Assembly (NCBI RefSeq): GCF_030811595.1 | Contig: NZ_JAUSRB010000002.1 | Span: forward strand, 1,054,001 to 1,118,000 | Length of the DNA: 64,000 nucleotides | Source: Streptosporangium brasiliense | GTDB lineage: Bacteria > Actinomycetota > Actinomycetes > Streptosporangiales > Streptosporangiaceae | Direction of reading: 5' to 3' | In this document: positions 26,847-34,401 of the stretch, piece after piece | How positions within the stretch are numbered: position 1 is the first letter of the stretch | Layout: each line of letters begins with the position of its first letter | Made by a program: the position numbers and the translations under genes | The notes under the pieces: model-generated | What the model was told of the DNA's origin: nothing | The model's database searches: none | The model's input: only the letters and a program-made list of their open reading frames with translations

Positions 26847-26961
26847 GCAGCCGGACCCGAGCCTCTGGCCCCCTCGTGAGGCGGAGGCATCCCCGGGCCG
26901 CACGCGGCGGCGCCGACGGCTCCGCCATGACCTGGCTCCGCCTTCCATCCGGCGCCGGGCG

Positions 26962-27633
26962 TCAGGTCATCACCGACTCGCCACCGGGATAGGTGAAGGA
27001 CGAGCGGGGCGAGTAGAAGCCCCACACGATCTGCAGCGGATCGGCGGGGCGGAGGGCGTAGACGGAGTGGTCCGGCTCCAGGAACTCCAGCGACACGACC
27101 TCGAACGGGTCCACCGGTTCCGCCACGAAGGGGTAGATCCCGCTGAGCTTCTGCCCGCCGACCTCCGTGATGTAGCGCAGCTGGCCACGGTTGACCGCCG
27201 TACCGGTGTCACCGACCCGCGCGGTCGTGCGGATCACCGGCACACCGTCCGACTCGGTCGTCGCGACCAGCTCCCTGCCCCTGACCTCGATCGTGGTACG
27301 GCCCGCGGTGGCGGGCACCCCTCGGGCGGCCACGTACTCGCGCACCGCCGCGCTGGAGTTGAAGTAGTGCGTCCACCAGCGGCCGGGGGTCACGCCGTCA
27401 GGGGCGTAGGCGTGTTCCAGGTCCGCCCCGATGTAGGTGAGCGAATACGCGCCGAAGCCCGAGGTCTGCTCGGGCTGGTCGACGACGTACTGATTCATGA
27501 AGACCTGCCGGTTGGGCATGGGCTTCAGACCGCCGGGGACCAGGGCCGCGACGGCTCCGGGATCGGCCGGCACCCAGCCGAAGTAGATCATCCGGCTGTT
27601 GACGACGAGCTGGGGAGCCACGAGTTCGGGCAC
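26962..27633 (-). CDS. acetoacetate decarboxylase-like family protein
   Basis: A 223-residue protein that looks like the acetoacetate decarboxylase superfamily: an opening strand pair (NSRMIYFGWVPADPGAVAALVPGGLKP), a YSLTYIGADL strand and an open beta-barrel pattern. I do not see the catalytic Lys-Lys pair of true acetoacetate decarboxylase, so it may be a non-decarboxylating relative. The GTG at 27633 follows AGGGAGAA; the longer reading upstream is Arg/Pro-rich and unlikely. It is a single gene. Confidence 0.6.
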   Translation of the reverse strand: MPELVAPQLVVNSRMIYFGWVPADPGAVAALVPGGLKPMPNRQVFMNQYVVDQPEQTSGFGAYSLTYIGADLEHAYAPDGVTPGRWWTHYFNSSAAVREYVAARGVPATAGRTTIEVRGRELVATTESDGVPVIRTTARVGDTGTAVNRGQLRYITEVGGQKLSGIYPFVAEPVDPFEVVSLEFLEPDHSVYALRPADPLQIVWGFYSPRSSFTYPGGESVMT

Positions 27634-27784
27634 GACTTCTCCCTGGCTATCGGCGGTGTTATAGCCGGAACATACGTCACGTCCCCACGGAGAACAATGG
27701 TGGACATGCGGCACCCGCCGACTCCCGGGGACCGCGGGCCGCGGGGCGGCCGCACCGCCTGAACCGGGCCGCCCACCCGCCCGC

Positions 27785-27885
27785 GCCGACCGCCGCACTC
27801 ACCCGCACGCTCAGCCGACCGCACGCACCCGCACGCCCCCGTACGCTCAGACAAGCGCACGCATGCACGCACCCGCCCGGCGGTC
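27785..27885. repeat. low-complexity CGCAC-rich stretch
   Basis: Runs of CGCACGC, GCACCCGCACGC and GCATGCACGCAC alternate purine and pyrimidine over about 100 bases in the gap between the acetoacetate decarboxylase-like gene and the CGNR gene. It has no coding signal and may favour left-handed DNA. Nothing else is seen in this 274-base gap. Confidence 0.5.
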
Positions 27886-27907
27886 GGCAGCCGTCGGGAG
27901 CGCGCCG

Positions 27908-28477
27908 TCACGGGACCCTGCCCCTGGCGCGGAAGGCCGCGGTCTTGACCCGGTTCTGGCATGCGGTGCCGCAGAACCGGCGGGTGCCGTTGCGGGACAC
28001 GTCCACATACACCCGGTCACAGTGCGGCGCCGTACACACTCCGAGACGGTCGTGGAACTCGCTCCCCAGCACGATCGCGAGCCCGGTGGCGCAGCTCGCC
28101 GCCCACTCGCCGGCCATGGTGCCGCCGGGGCCGTGGAAGTGCAGGTGCCACGGCTCCCCGTCGTGCCGTTCGAGCAGCGGCCGGGCGCGGGTCGCCTCAA
28201 GGAGGCCGTTGACCTGCAGGGCCGCCGCGTCGATGTCTCCCGTCGCGACGGCGTCGAAGACCACGCGCAGCTGCGTCGCGATCTCGACGAGCTCACCGGC
28301 CTCCTCATCAGTGACCTCGCGGTAACTCGGGTAGCCGGTCCGCAGGGCCTCGGTGGCGGCGGCGGCGAGATCGCGCGGCGGCGGGAAGGCGCGGCCCCGC
28401 CTCTCCCCGGGGGTCAGCTCGTTGACCAGACTCACCGCCATCCGGACGATCATATCAGCGTGACTGTTGAAATCCAC
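27908..28477 (-). CDS. CGNR zinc-finger (ABATE domain) regulator
   Basis: A 189-residue protein with an N-terminal ABATE domain (residues 1-135, strongly helical) and a C-terminal CGNR zinc finger: C-x4-C in VCTAPHCDRVYVD and C-x3-C in RFCGTACQNRVK. The fourth Cys is followed by QNR, a variant of the CGNR signature. Such proteins are likely transcriptional regulators controlling a neighbouring gene. It is divergent from a methyltransferase gene 66 bases away, whose upstream region holds a perfect inverted repeat; that is the best candidate for its target. Confidence 0.85.
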   Translation of the reverse strand: MDFNSHADMIVRMAVSLVNELTPGERRGRAFPPPRDLAAAATEALRTGYPSYREVTDEEAGELVEIATQLRVVFDAVATGDIDAAALQVNGLLEATRARPLLERHDGEPWHLHFHGPGGTMAGEWAASCATGLAIVLGSEFHDRLGVCTAPHCDRVYVDVSRNGTRRFCGTACQNRVKTAAFRARGRVP

Positions 28478-28507
28478 TTGACCAGTTACATCCTCGTACT
28501 TTAGCTT
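28478..28507 (+). promoter_or_regulatory. promoter of the methyltransferase gene
   Basis: -35 TTGACC (28478-28483) and -10 TAGCTT (28502-28507) are 18 bases apart. The start point would fall near 28514, at the edge of the inverted repeat described next. Confidence 0.5.
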
Positions 28508-28540
28508 GTGACTGCCATAAGCTTAAACGACAGTCACAAG
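28505..28540 (+). promoter_or_regulatory. perfect 10-base inverted repeat (operator or 5' hairpin)
   Basis: CTTGTGACTG (28505-28514) and CAGTCACAAG (28531-28540) are perfect reverse complements around a 16-base AT-rich spacer that contains AAGCTT. The repeat begins in the -10 box and ends three bases before the methyltransferase ATG at 28544. It could be the operator of the divergent CGNR regulator, or a hairpin covering the start codon. Confidence 0.65.
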
Positions 28541-28543
28541 GGG

Positions 28544-29305
28544 ATGATTGTGCTCACCCACGATGCCGCACTCGACTGGATCGCACGCTGGGACCGCCAG
28601 CAGGAGGGCTACCTGCCCGACCGCGAGGAGCGCTTCACCGTGCTGATCGACGCTGTCGAAGCGACGGGCCGCCCCGATCCGCTGGTCATCGACCTCGGCT
28701 GCGGACCGGGCTCACTGTCCGCCCGCCTTCTGGAGCGGCTGCCCGGGGCGACGGTGATCTCGGTCGACGCGGACCCGCTGCTGCTCGGCCTCGGCCGGGC
28801 CGCCTACCCTCATCTGAGGTTCGTCTCCCTTGACCTGCGCACTCCCGGATGGACCGACTCCCTGGGCCTGGACAGGCCGGCCGATGTCGCGGTGAGCACC
28901 ACCGCGTTGCACTGGATCTCCGGATCGGACCTCCCGAAGATGTACGCCGAGCTGGCCACCGTGTTGCGTCCGGGCGGGCTCCTGCTCAACGGCGACCACA
29001 TGGAGACCGACGACACCGCCCCGGCCGTCGCCCGCCTCGAACGCGCCGTGCACGACCGGGCGACCGAGCGCGTGTTCGCCGGCCGACGCCCCGAGGAATG
29101 GCGCCAGTGGTGGGACGCGGTCGCCGCCGACCCCGCCTTCGCCGAGCTCAGCTCCGCACGCGCCACCGCGGGCGCCGACCACTCCGGCTCTGAGTCCCCC
29201 CTGCTCTCCACCCATGTCAGCGCCCTCCGCGATGCCGGCTTCACCGAGATCGGCTCCCTGTGGCAGCGCGGCAACAACCGGCTCCTCTGCGCCGTCCGCG
29301 GCTGA
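28544..29305 (+). CDS. class I SAM-dependent methyltransferase
   Basis: A 253-residue methyltransferase. SAM motif I is VIDLGCGPGSLSARLLERLPG (read as VIDLGCGPGS then a helix), motif II acidic VISVDADPLLL, and LRPGGLLLNGDHME follows; the C-terminus closes a seven-stranded fold. The ATG at 28544 was preferred to a GTG at 28508, because the extra 12 codons include ATA and TTA, are AT-rich, and form the inverted repeat. The substrate is unknown. It may be controlled by the divergent CGNR protein. Confidence 0.83.
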   Translation: MIVLTHDAALDWIARWDRQQEGYLPDREERFTVLIDAVEATGRPDPLVIDLGCGPGSLSARLLERLPGATVISVDADPLLLGLGRAAYPHLRFVSLDLRTPGWTDSLGLDRPADVAVSTTALHWISGSDLPKMYAELATVLRPGGLLLNGDHMETDDTAPAVARLERAVHDRATERVFAGRRPEEWRQWWDAVAADPAFAELSSARATAGADHSGSESPLLSTHVSALRDAGFTEIGSLWQRGNNRLLCAVRG

Positions 29306-29410
29306 TCCGGCCGCCCTCGGCTCCGCCACCGCGGGCCCGGGCCACCGCCGGCCCGGGCTCCGGAGGCGGCCGGGAGCGGCGGTCGGCATCGGGCGGAGGC
29401 CACGGCACGG

Positions 29411-29466
29411 GCGGTGGTTCAGCGGGGGCCGGGAGTCGCGGCAGGAGCGGCGGTTCAGCGGGGGCC
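29411..29466. repeat. short direct repeat at the 3' end of the C39 exporter gene
   Basis: A 20-base segment of the form GCGGYGGTTCAGCGGGGGCC begins at 29411 and again at 29447, 36 bases apart. The second copy contains the exporter stop codon (29455-29457); the first gives a second stop in the same frame. A small tandem duplication of the gene end is likely. Confidence 0.55.
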
Positions 29467-31608
29467 GCGGATCGGTGCCACGGCGGGACCGGCCGGCTGG
29501 TGCTGGTGGCGGACCAGGTCGGCGTAGTGTCCGCCGTAGGCCGTCAGCTGGTGGTGGGTGCCGGCCTCGACCACCTGGCCGCGGTCGAGCACGACGATCA
29601 GGTCGGCGTCCTGGACGGTCGACAGCCGGTGGGCGATGATGATCTGCGTCTGCCCGAGCCTGAGCAGGTTCCGGCGGATGCGCTCTTCGGTGACCGCGTC
29701 CAGGCTGGCGGTCGACTCGTCCAGCAGCAGGATCCGGGGCCGCTGGGCGAGCGCGCGGGCCAGGGCGAGACGCTGGCGCTGGCCACCGGACAGGCGCCCG
29801 CCGCCCTCGCCGATGTCGGTGTCGTAACCCTGCGGGAGCCGCACGATCTCGTCGTGGATCTCGGCCACGCGGGCGGCGTACTCGACCGCGGGTCTGCTCA
29901 ACCCGGAGAAGCCGGCGATGTTCGCCATGACGGTTCCGGCGAACAGGTGCGGCTGCTGGGTGACGACCCCCACCTGCCGGCGGAGCCACTGCGGGTCGAG
30001 TTCCTCCAGCGGTGTCCCGTCGAAGCAGACCTGCCCGGCGGTCGGCTCCACCAGACCGACCAGCACACGTCCGAGGGTGGTCTTGCCGGATCCGGAGGTG
30101 CCGACGATCGCGACCCTGGAGCCGGGCGGGATGCGCAGATGGATGTTCCGCAGCACCGGTGTGCGGGCGTCATAGCCGGCGCTGAGCCCGGTTACGGTGA
30201 TCCCACCACGCAGCCGGCCGTCCAGCCGGACGCCGCCGGTGCGCTCCGGCGCGGTGCCCATCAGGTCGGCGATCCGCCCGAAGTGCGCGGCGGCGAGCTG
30301 GAGCTGGTACGCGATGCCGAGCAGCGACGTGAGCGGCGTGGTCGCCGAGGCGGCGAGGGACACCAGAGCGAGCTGGTCGCCCAATGTCGCACCGTCGCCG
30401 GTGGTGGCGAACACCGCGACGAGCAACCCCAGGTCGAGCGCCATCCCCAGAGCGTTGCTCGCCGTCTGCACCCCGGCCACGTGCCGGTTACGGGCCGCCC
30501 CGGTCTTCAGTTCCTCGTCGTGATGGGCACGCCAGCGGGCGACGGCGGCGGCTTCGCCACCGGAGGCCTTGATGGCCTCGATGCCGGCGAGGCTGTCGAC
30601 CAGGGTGGACTGGGTGGTGGCATTGGTGTGCAGCGCGGCGAGGGCCAGGTGCATTCCGCGGCGGGCCGTGGCCAGCACCACGGCGCCTTGGGCGGCGGCC
30701 GTCGCGAGGGTCAACAGCGCCAGCCAGGGCGAGGCCACGGACAGCAGGGTCAGGTACGACACCGCGGTGAAGAGGTCGAAGAGGAAGGTCAGCGCCCGTT
30801 CGGTGAGCAGGTCGCGCAGCATCGCGACCCCGCTGAGCCTGCTCAGCAGGTCACCCTTGGAACGGCGTTGGAAGAAGCGGTACGGCAGGGCCAGCGTGTG
30901 GCCGACGAGCTTGCGCATCACCTCGGCCGCTACCGAGGTCTGCAGTCTGATCAGCGCCCAGGCACGGGCCCACGAGACCAGCGCGTGCACGACGATGACG
31001 CAGAGGGCGGCCGCCGCGAGCGTCGTCACGTCCATGGCCGCCGGCCGGTCCACCACGAGTTTGGTGAACAGCGGTACGGCCAGCCCGAGGAGTTGCGTGC
31101 CGAGCGAGGCCAGCAGCACGGCGGCGATCAGTCCCCGGTTGACCAGCGCGGGCGCGATCAGCGGGCGGAGCACCCGCCACGGCCGGGACCTGGTGATGGG
31201 GGTGAGCCCGGCGGGAGCGTCGGCGAGCAGCACCTTGTCGGAGTACCCGGTCCTGAACTGCCGCCTCGACAGTGACCGCCGTCCTCGCTCCGGGTCGAGG
31301 ACGGTGATACCGCGGGGGGTGACCCGCTCGACCACGACGAAGTGGTTGTTCTCCCACAGGGCGATGAACGGCGTGGGAAGTCCGGCGATGGTGTCCATCG
31401 GGGCGCGGCAGGCACGCAGCCGCAGCCCGAAGCGGGCACCGGCCTGGATCATCTCGCGCATGCTCACGCCGTCGACGCCTTCGGCGAGATGCTCGCGTAC
31501 CTCCGCGAGGGTGGTGCGGCGTCCCAGGCCGCTGAGCACCATGGCCAGGCAGGCGGCGCCGCACTCACTGCGGGTGAGTTGCATCCGCAGCGGCACTCGC
31601 CTTCTCAC
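29455..31608 (-). CDS. C39 peptidase / ABC exporter for the graspetide precursor
   Basis: A 717-residue protease-exporter fusion. Residues 1-130 are a C39 cysteine protease with the triad C16 (in RSECGAACLAMVL), H89 (in WENNHFVVVE) and D105, which removes leader peptides after Gly-Gly-like sites. Residues about 150-420 form the six-helix ABC membrane domain; the nucleotide-binding domain has Walker A GTSGSGKTT, signature LSGGQ and Walker B ILLLDEST. It starts at a GTG whose GTGA overlaps the stop of the maturation gene, so translation is coupled. It should cut and export the modified product of the precursor at 33876-34070. Confidence 0.9.
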   Translation of the reverse strand: MRRRVPLRMQLTRSECGAACLAMVLSGLGRRTTLAEVREHLAEGVDGVSMREMIQAGARFGLRLRACRAPMDTIAGLPTPFIALWENNHFVVVERVTPRGITVLDPERGRRSLSRRQFRTGYSDKVLLADAPAGLTPITRSRPWRVLRPLIAPALVNRGLIAAVLLASLGTQLLGLAVPLFTKLVVDRPAAMDVTTLAAAALCVIVVHALVSWARAWALIRLQTSVAAEVMRKLVGHTLALPYRFFQRRSKGDLLSRLSGVAMLRDLLTERALTFLFDLFTAVSYLTLLSVASPWLALLTLATAAAQGAVVLATARRGMHLALAALHTNATTQSTLVDSLAGIEAIKASGGEAAAVARWRAHHDEELKTGAARNRHVAGVQTASNALGMALDLGLLVAVFATTGDGATLGDQLALVSLAASATTPLTSLLGIAYQLQLAAAHFGRIADLMGTAPERTGGVRLDGRLRGGITVTGLSAGYDARTPVLRNIHLRIPPGSRVAIVGTSGSGKTTLGRVLVGLVEPTAGQVCFDGTPLEELDPQWLRRQVGVVTQQPHLFAGTVMANIAGFSGLSRPAVEYAARVAEIHDEIVRLPQGYDTDIGEGGGRLSGGQRQRLALARALAQRPRILLLDESTASLDAVTEERIRRNLLRLGQTQIIIAHRLSTVQDADLIVVLDRGQVVEAGTHHQLTAYGGHYADLVRHQHQPAGPAVAPIRGPR

Positions 31609-32717
31609 AGCCAGAACCACCTGATATCCGATGTGCGCCGCCGCTCGTCCAGCCACGCCTGGAACGCCGCGTCACGCGCCGCGTCGAGCACCTCCGCAGC
31701 CCCGGGATCCGGAGGGAGGACCTCGTACACGACCCCGGCCAGGTGGCCGCCCTTGTAGGGGACCGGCCCGATCGCCGTTCCCCCGGGTACGGTCCGGAGG
31801 GGCTCCGGCAGCCGGGAAGTGAGCATCGCGGCGGCTTGCAGGTGCGTCCCTCGTCCCCCGTCGCGCCGCACGGTCGGGGACCCGGCTCCGGGCGCGGACA
31901 CCAGCGCCGTCGCGGCCCGGCTCACGAACTCCGTCACCGGGCCGTCGACGAGGGCGCGCAGTTCCTCCGGCCGCGGTCCGGTCACCCACGCGGCGCGCCG
32001 CAGGGTGAATTCCTCCGGGTGTTCGGCGAGATGGCGCCGGGCGGGCTCACCGGCGAAGCGCCCCCGGACCCGAGCGGTGCGTGCCTGTGTCTTGACGTGG
32101 TTCCAGAACGCCTCCTCGGACATGCCTGTTTCGGCGAGCCAGTCCAGCGTCTGCGCGCGGCTGCTGAGCCCGCGCCGCCGGCGGAACTCGTCGGCGGCCT
32201 GCTGCGTCTCGGCGACAGTCAGCGGCTCGGTGTCATCCTCCACTTCGCCGAGGAGGATGCAGCGGTCCACCAGCCGCTCATGCAGTTGCCGGTCGCGGGT
32301 GCCGAGGGCGCGGATGGCGGACAGCGCGGCCGGGACCGAAAGCCCGGTCCCGTCGACGCTGAGGACCTGCCCCGCGGCCCAGTGGGTGGAGTGGTCGACG
32401 AGCCAGGGAATGCCGTCGGCCGTCTCGGCGGACAGCGCGACAGAGCCGCCCTCGGGATGTTCGAGGAGCAGGTCGTAGCCGACCCGGGTCGTCCCCGGCG
32501 GCCCGTCGACCACGAGCTGGGCGCGCAGCCACGGCCGCTGGGCGCCCCAGCCCCGCACGCACCGGTGCGCGTCGTCGACCGTGTCCCGGCTGGTCGGCAA
32601 CCCGCGCAGCAGCGTGACCGCGTCGGCGAGATCCGTCGCGAAGGCGGCGTGGGCGGGTGCCGCGCCGGCGGGTGCGGGGCCGGTCGGAGAGGGGAAGGCG
32701 CTCTGGTCAGTGGACAT
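31605..32717 (-). CDS. PpiC/SurA-like peptide-maturation protein
   Basis: A 370-residue soluble protein between an ATP-grasp ligase and a C39 exporter. The N-terminal 150 residues have an alternating beta pattern (LRAQLVVDGPPGTTRVGYDLLLEH). The middle (about 150-265) resembles the chaperone part of PpiC/SurA: LTVAETQQAADEFRRRRGL, EEAFWNHVKTQARTARVRG and LAEHPEEFTLRRAAWV. From memory, actinobacterial proteins of this kind occur with MvdD-type ligases and are called putative peptide maturation system proteins; I cannot confirm the family by search. It overlaps the ligase by 11 bases and the exporter by four, so it is an integral member of the operon. Its role, perhaps presenting the precursor, is unknown. 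Confidence 0.7.
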   Translation of the reverse strand: MSTDQSAFPSPTGPAPAGAAPAHAAFATDLADAVTLLRGLPTSRDTVDDAHRCVRGWGAQRPWLRAQLVVDGPPGTTRVGYDLLLEHPEGGSVALSAETADGIPWLVDHSTHWAAGQVLSVDGTGLSVPAALSAIRALGTRDRQLHERLVDRCILLGEVEDDTEPLTVAETQQAADEFRRRRGLSSRAQTLDWLAETGMSEEAFWNHVKTQARTARVRGRFAGEPARRHLAEHPEEFTLRRAAWVTGPRPEELRALVDGPVTEFVSRAATALVSAPGAGSPTVRRDGGRGTHLQAAAMLTSRLPEPLRTVPGGTAIGPVPYKGGHLAGVVYEVLPPDPGAAEVLDAARDAAFQAWLDERRRTSDIRWFWL

Positions 32718-33708
32718 CGGCGAGATCCTTGGTATGGGGATGGGCGGCGGCCTCGGCCAGCCAGTCGGCGATCGCGTCGCTGATGGGCATGCCGGTCAGC
32801 ATCTCGACGAAGGCCCACTGCCCGTTGACGTTGAGCTCCAGGAAGACGTACCGGCCGTCCGGGGTCACGATGAAGTCCAGGGCGCCGTAGGCCAGGCCGA
32901 GCCCCGCGACCAGGCGGACGCAGCGTTCGGCGATGTCCGGCGGCAGGTCGTAGGCGGAGTAGCCCACCTTGGGATCGTCGTAGTGCCGCCAGTCGACGGA
33001 GGTCAGCCGTGACGCCTGGGAGTCGATGCGGGCGGCGAACACCTGCTCGCCGACGACGGTCACCCGCAGCTCGTACGCCTTGGGCACATTGGGCTGAAGC
33101 ATCGCGGGGGCGTACCGGAGCCGGTGCCGGCCGGACAGCCGCCGCCGGGGCACCACCGCCGTGTAGAGGTGACCGTACTCGCCGTCCAGCGTGAACGACC
33201 GGAAGCCGAGCGTCTTGGTGATGAGACGGCCACCGGCCCGGTTCCACGCCGGGACGAGCTCGTCCGGATCGTTCGTCACGACCGTGTCGACAACGGTGAA
33301 CCCGAGTTCGGTGGCCCGGTACAGGTGCAGCAGCTTGTTGTCGATCGCCCGGGCGTGCTGCGGCAGCGCCGGCATCCACCTCGTCCCCACCATGAGGTCG
33401 TACGCACCGGTGAGCGCCACCTTCGCCACATGCTCGGCGAACTCTCGCTGCGACGGATCCCGCACGTCAGGAGAGGACAGCCGGTCGGGTCGGCGGTCCC
33501 AGACCGCGGTGATCCTCGACAGGTCGTGCGTCTCGCCCCGGTACGTCAGCGTCTGCCGCCACCGGCCGTCCAGATAGCCGATGGTGAGCGTGGAAGCCCT
33601 GGGATAGTCGGCCTCGTCCCACCACAGCAGCGGCACACCGCGCTCCTTCAGCTTCGGCAGCACGGTGTGCACCGAGTCGTCGCGGGAGCTGCTGATGATC
33701 AACAACAC
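32707..33708 (-). CDS. ATP-grasp ribosomal peptide maturase (graspetide synthetase, MvdD-like)
   Basis: A 333-residue ATP-grasp ligase expected to join Asp or Glu side chains of the precursor to Ser/Thr hydroxyls or Lys amines, making ester or amide rings. The N-terminus VLLIISSSRDDSVHTVLPKL is typical of MvdC/MvdD-type maturases; later come ALPQHARAIDNKLLHLYRA, RLITKTLGF, the QPNVPKAYELRVTVVG grasp segment and the metal-binding FLELNVNGQW. The GTG at 33708 was chosen because AAGGAG precedes it by about ten bases; a reading to 33816 runs through the intercistronic hairpin. The downstream gene overlaps its 3' end. Confidence 0.9.
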   Translation of the reverse strand: MLLIISSSRDDSVHTVLPKLKERGVPLLWWDEADYPRASTLTIGYLDGRWRQTLTYRGETHDLSRITAVWDRRPDRLSSPDVRDPSQREFAEHVAKVALTGAYDLMVGTRWMPALPQHARAIDNKLLHLYRATELGFTVVDTVVTNDPDELVPAWNRAGGRLITKTLGFRSFTLDGEYGHLYTAVVPRRRLSGRHRLRYAPAMLQPNVPKAYELRVTVVGEQVFAARIDSQASRLTSVDWRHYDDPKVGYSAYDLPPDIAERCVRLVAGLGLAYGALDFIVTPDGRYVFLELNVNGQWAFVEMLTGMPISDAIADWLAEAAAHPHTKDLADVH

Positions 33709-33736
33709 TGTCGGGGGCTCCTTGCCATCATGCGTC

Positions 33737-33768
33737 GGGGAGCCGGCGCCCGCGGACGCCGGCTCCCC
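33737..33768 (-). promoter_or_regulatory. intercistronic hairpin between RiPP precursor and ligase genes
   Basis: A perfect 12-base stem, GGGGAGCCGGCG with CGCCGGCTCCCC, around an 8-base loop, in the 167-base gap between precursor and ATP-grasp gene. No T-run follows on the minus strand. It likely limits read-through or protects the precursor message, so that precursor is made in excess of the enzymes. Confidence 0.7.
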
Positions 33769-33875
33769 TTGTGTTTCAGTCCGTGACCGGACTACCGGGC
33801 CAGGCCTCGGCCGCACCTGATCGGCCGGTCATCGCCTGCGCCGGACCGCGGTCATCGCGGCCGGGCATCGCACCG

Positions 33876-34070
33876 TCAGCGGTCGGCGGGGAGGGTGTCC
33901 GTGCTCTTCCCGTTGTTGTAGGAGGTGGACACGTAGCCCGTCCCCGGGTTCATGCCCGCCGAGATGCCGTCGTCCAGGACGACGTCGAGCCCCGCGACCG
34001 TGTCCAGGTCCGCGCCCGCGAGCTCGGAGACCCCGGCAGGAAGATCATCAATCCGCAGCATGCCACTCAT
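33876..34070 (-). CDS. graspetide precursor peptide
   Basis: A 64-residue peptide. The leader (residues 1-27) contains LRIDDLP and an exporter-type end, SELAGADLDTVAG, resembling the ELxxVxGG motif cut by C39 proteases, with Ala-Gly in place of Gly-Gly. Cleavage after G27 would free a 37-residue core with D29, D33, D34, D58 and D63 as acid partners and S37, T44, S48, T49, S50, K55, S56, T57 and T59 as donors, as needed for ester or amide rings. The ATG at 34070 was chosen; codon 4 is another ATG. It is first in the operon, followed by a hairpin and the ligase. Assignment is by position and composition. Confidence 0.82.
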   Translation of the reverse strand: MSGMLRIDDLPAGVSELAGADLDTVAGLDVVLDDGISAGMNPGTGYVSTSYNNGKSTDTLPADR

Positions 34071-34206
34071 GGCACACACCCCATCTGGTTGCACAGGACC
34101 GCGATCTACGGCCCTGTTCAGATGGTGGCCACCACGACTTGCTTTCTCTTGGATCTGGCTGACAAACCGCTGGGTCAGAGTGACGGATGTTCCTGATGAG
34201 GCGCAC

Positions 34207-34231
34207 GCCTCGGCCTCCGCGGCACCGAGGC
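34207..34231. other. hairpin upstream of the RiPP operon
   Basis: GCCTCGG and CCGAGGC form a perfect 7-base stem around an 11-base loop, 20 bases before msrA-end copy R1. It may be a terminator for transcription leaving the island. The RiPP promoter must lie between about 34071 and 34250; I could not fix it. Confidence 0.35.
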
Positions 34232-34250
34232 AGAGGTTTCAACACCATCG

Positions 34251-34346
34251 AACTACTTCTCGGTCACGGCCGGACCTGTCCGGCAGGCGCCCCACTCGGA
34301 CGGGTCACCCAGCTTGACGCCGGTGACGCCGGTGCCGCAGCGGCCC
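34251..34346 (-). repeat. msrA 3'-end copy R1 (outermost)
   Basis: About 95 bases matching the last codons of msrA (50543-50640), in the same orientation. Read on the minus strand the frame stays open to a TAG at 34255-34253. It encodes a variant MsrA tail: GRCGTGVTGVK, then LGDPSEWGACRTGPAVTEK. Both cysteines of the msrA tail are kept. Similarity stops at the codon for the Gly before the first Cys. It marks the left edge of the island, next to the RiPP cluster. Confidence 0.8.
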
Positions 34347-34401
34347 AGCGTCGAACGGCTCTCGCCGTACGCGGTTCCAGTCCGTGAACGGCGACCACGG
34401 G

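Noticed and set aside
26962-27633. True acetoacetate decarboxylase
   Set aside because: The adjacent catalytic lysine pair could not be found, so only the superfamily-level name is used.
27785-27885. CRISPR-like repeat array
   Set aside because: The CGCAC-rich stretch is low-complexity, without constant repeats and unique spacers of fixed length.
28508-28543. GTG at 28508 as the methyltransferase start
   Set aside because: It would place the inverted repeat inside the coding region, and the extra codons (ATA, TTA) are atypical for this genome; the ATG at 28544 fits better.
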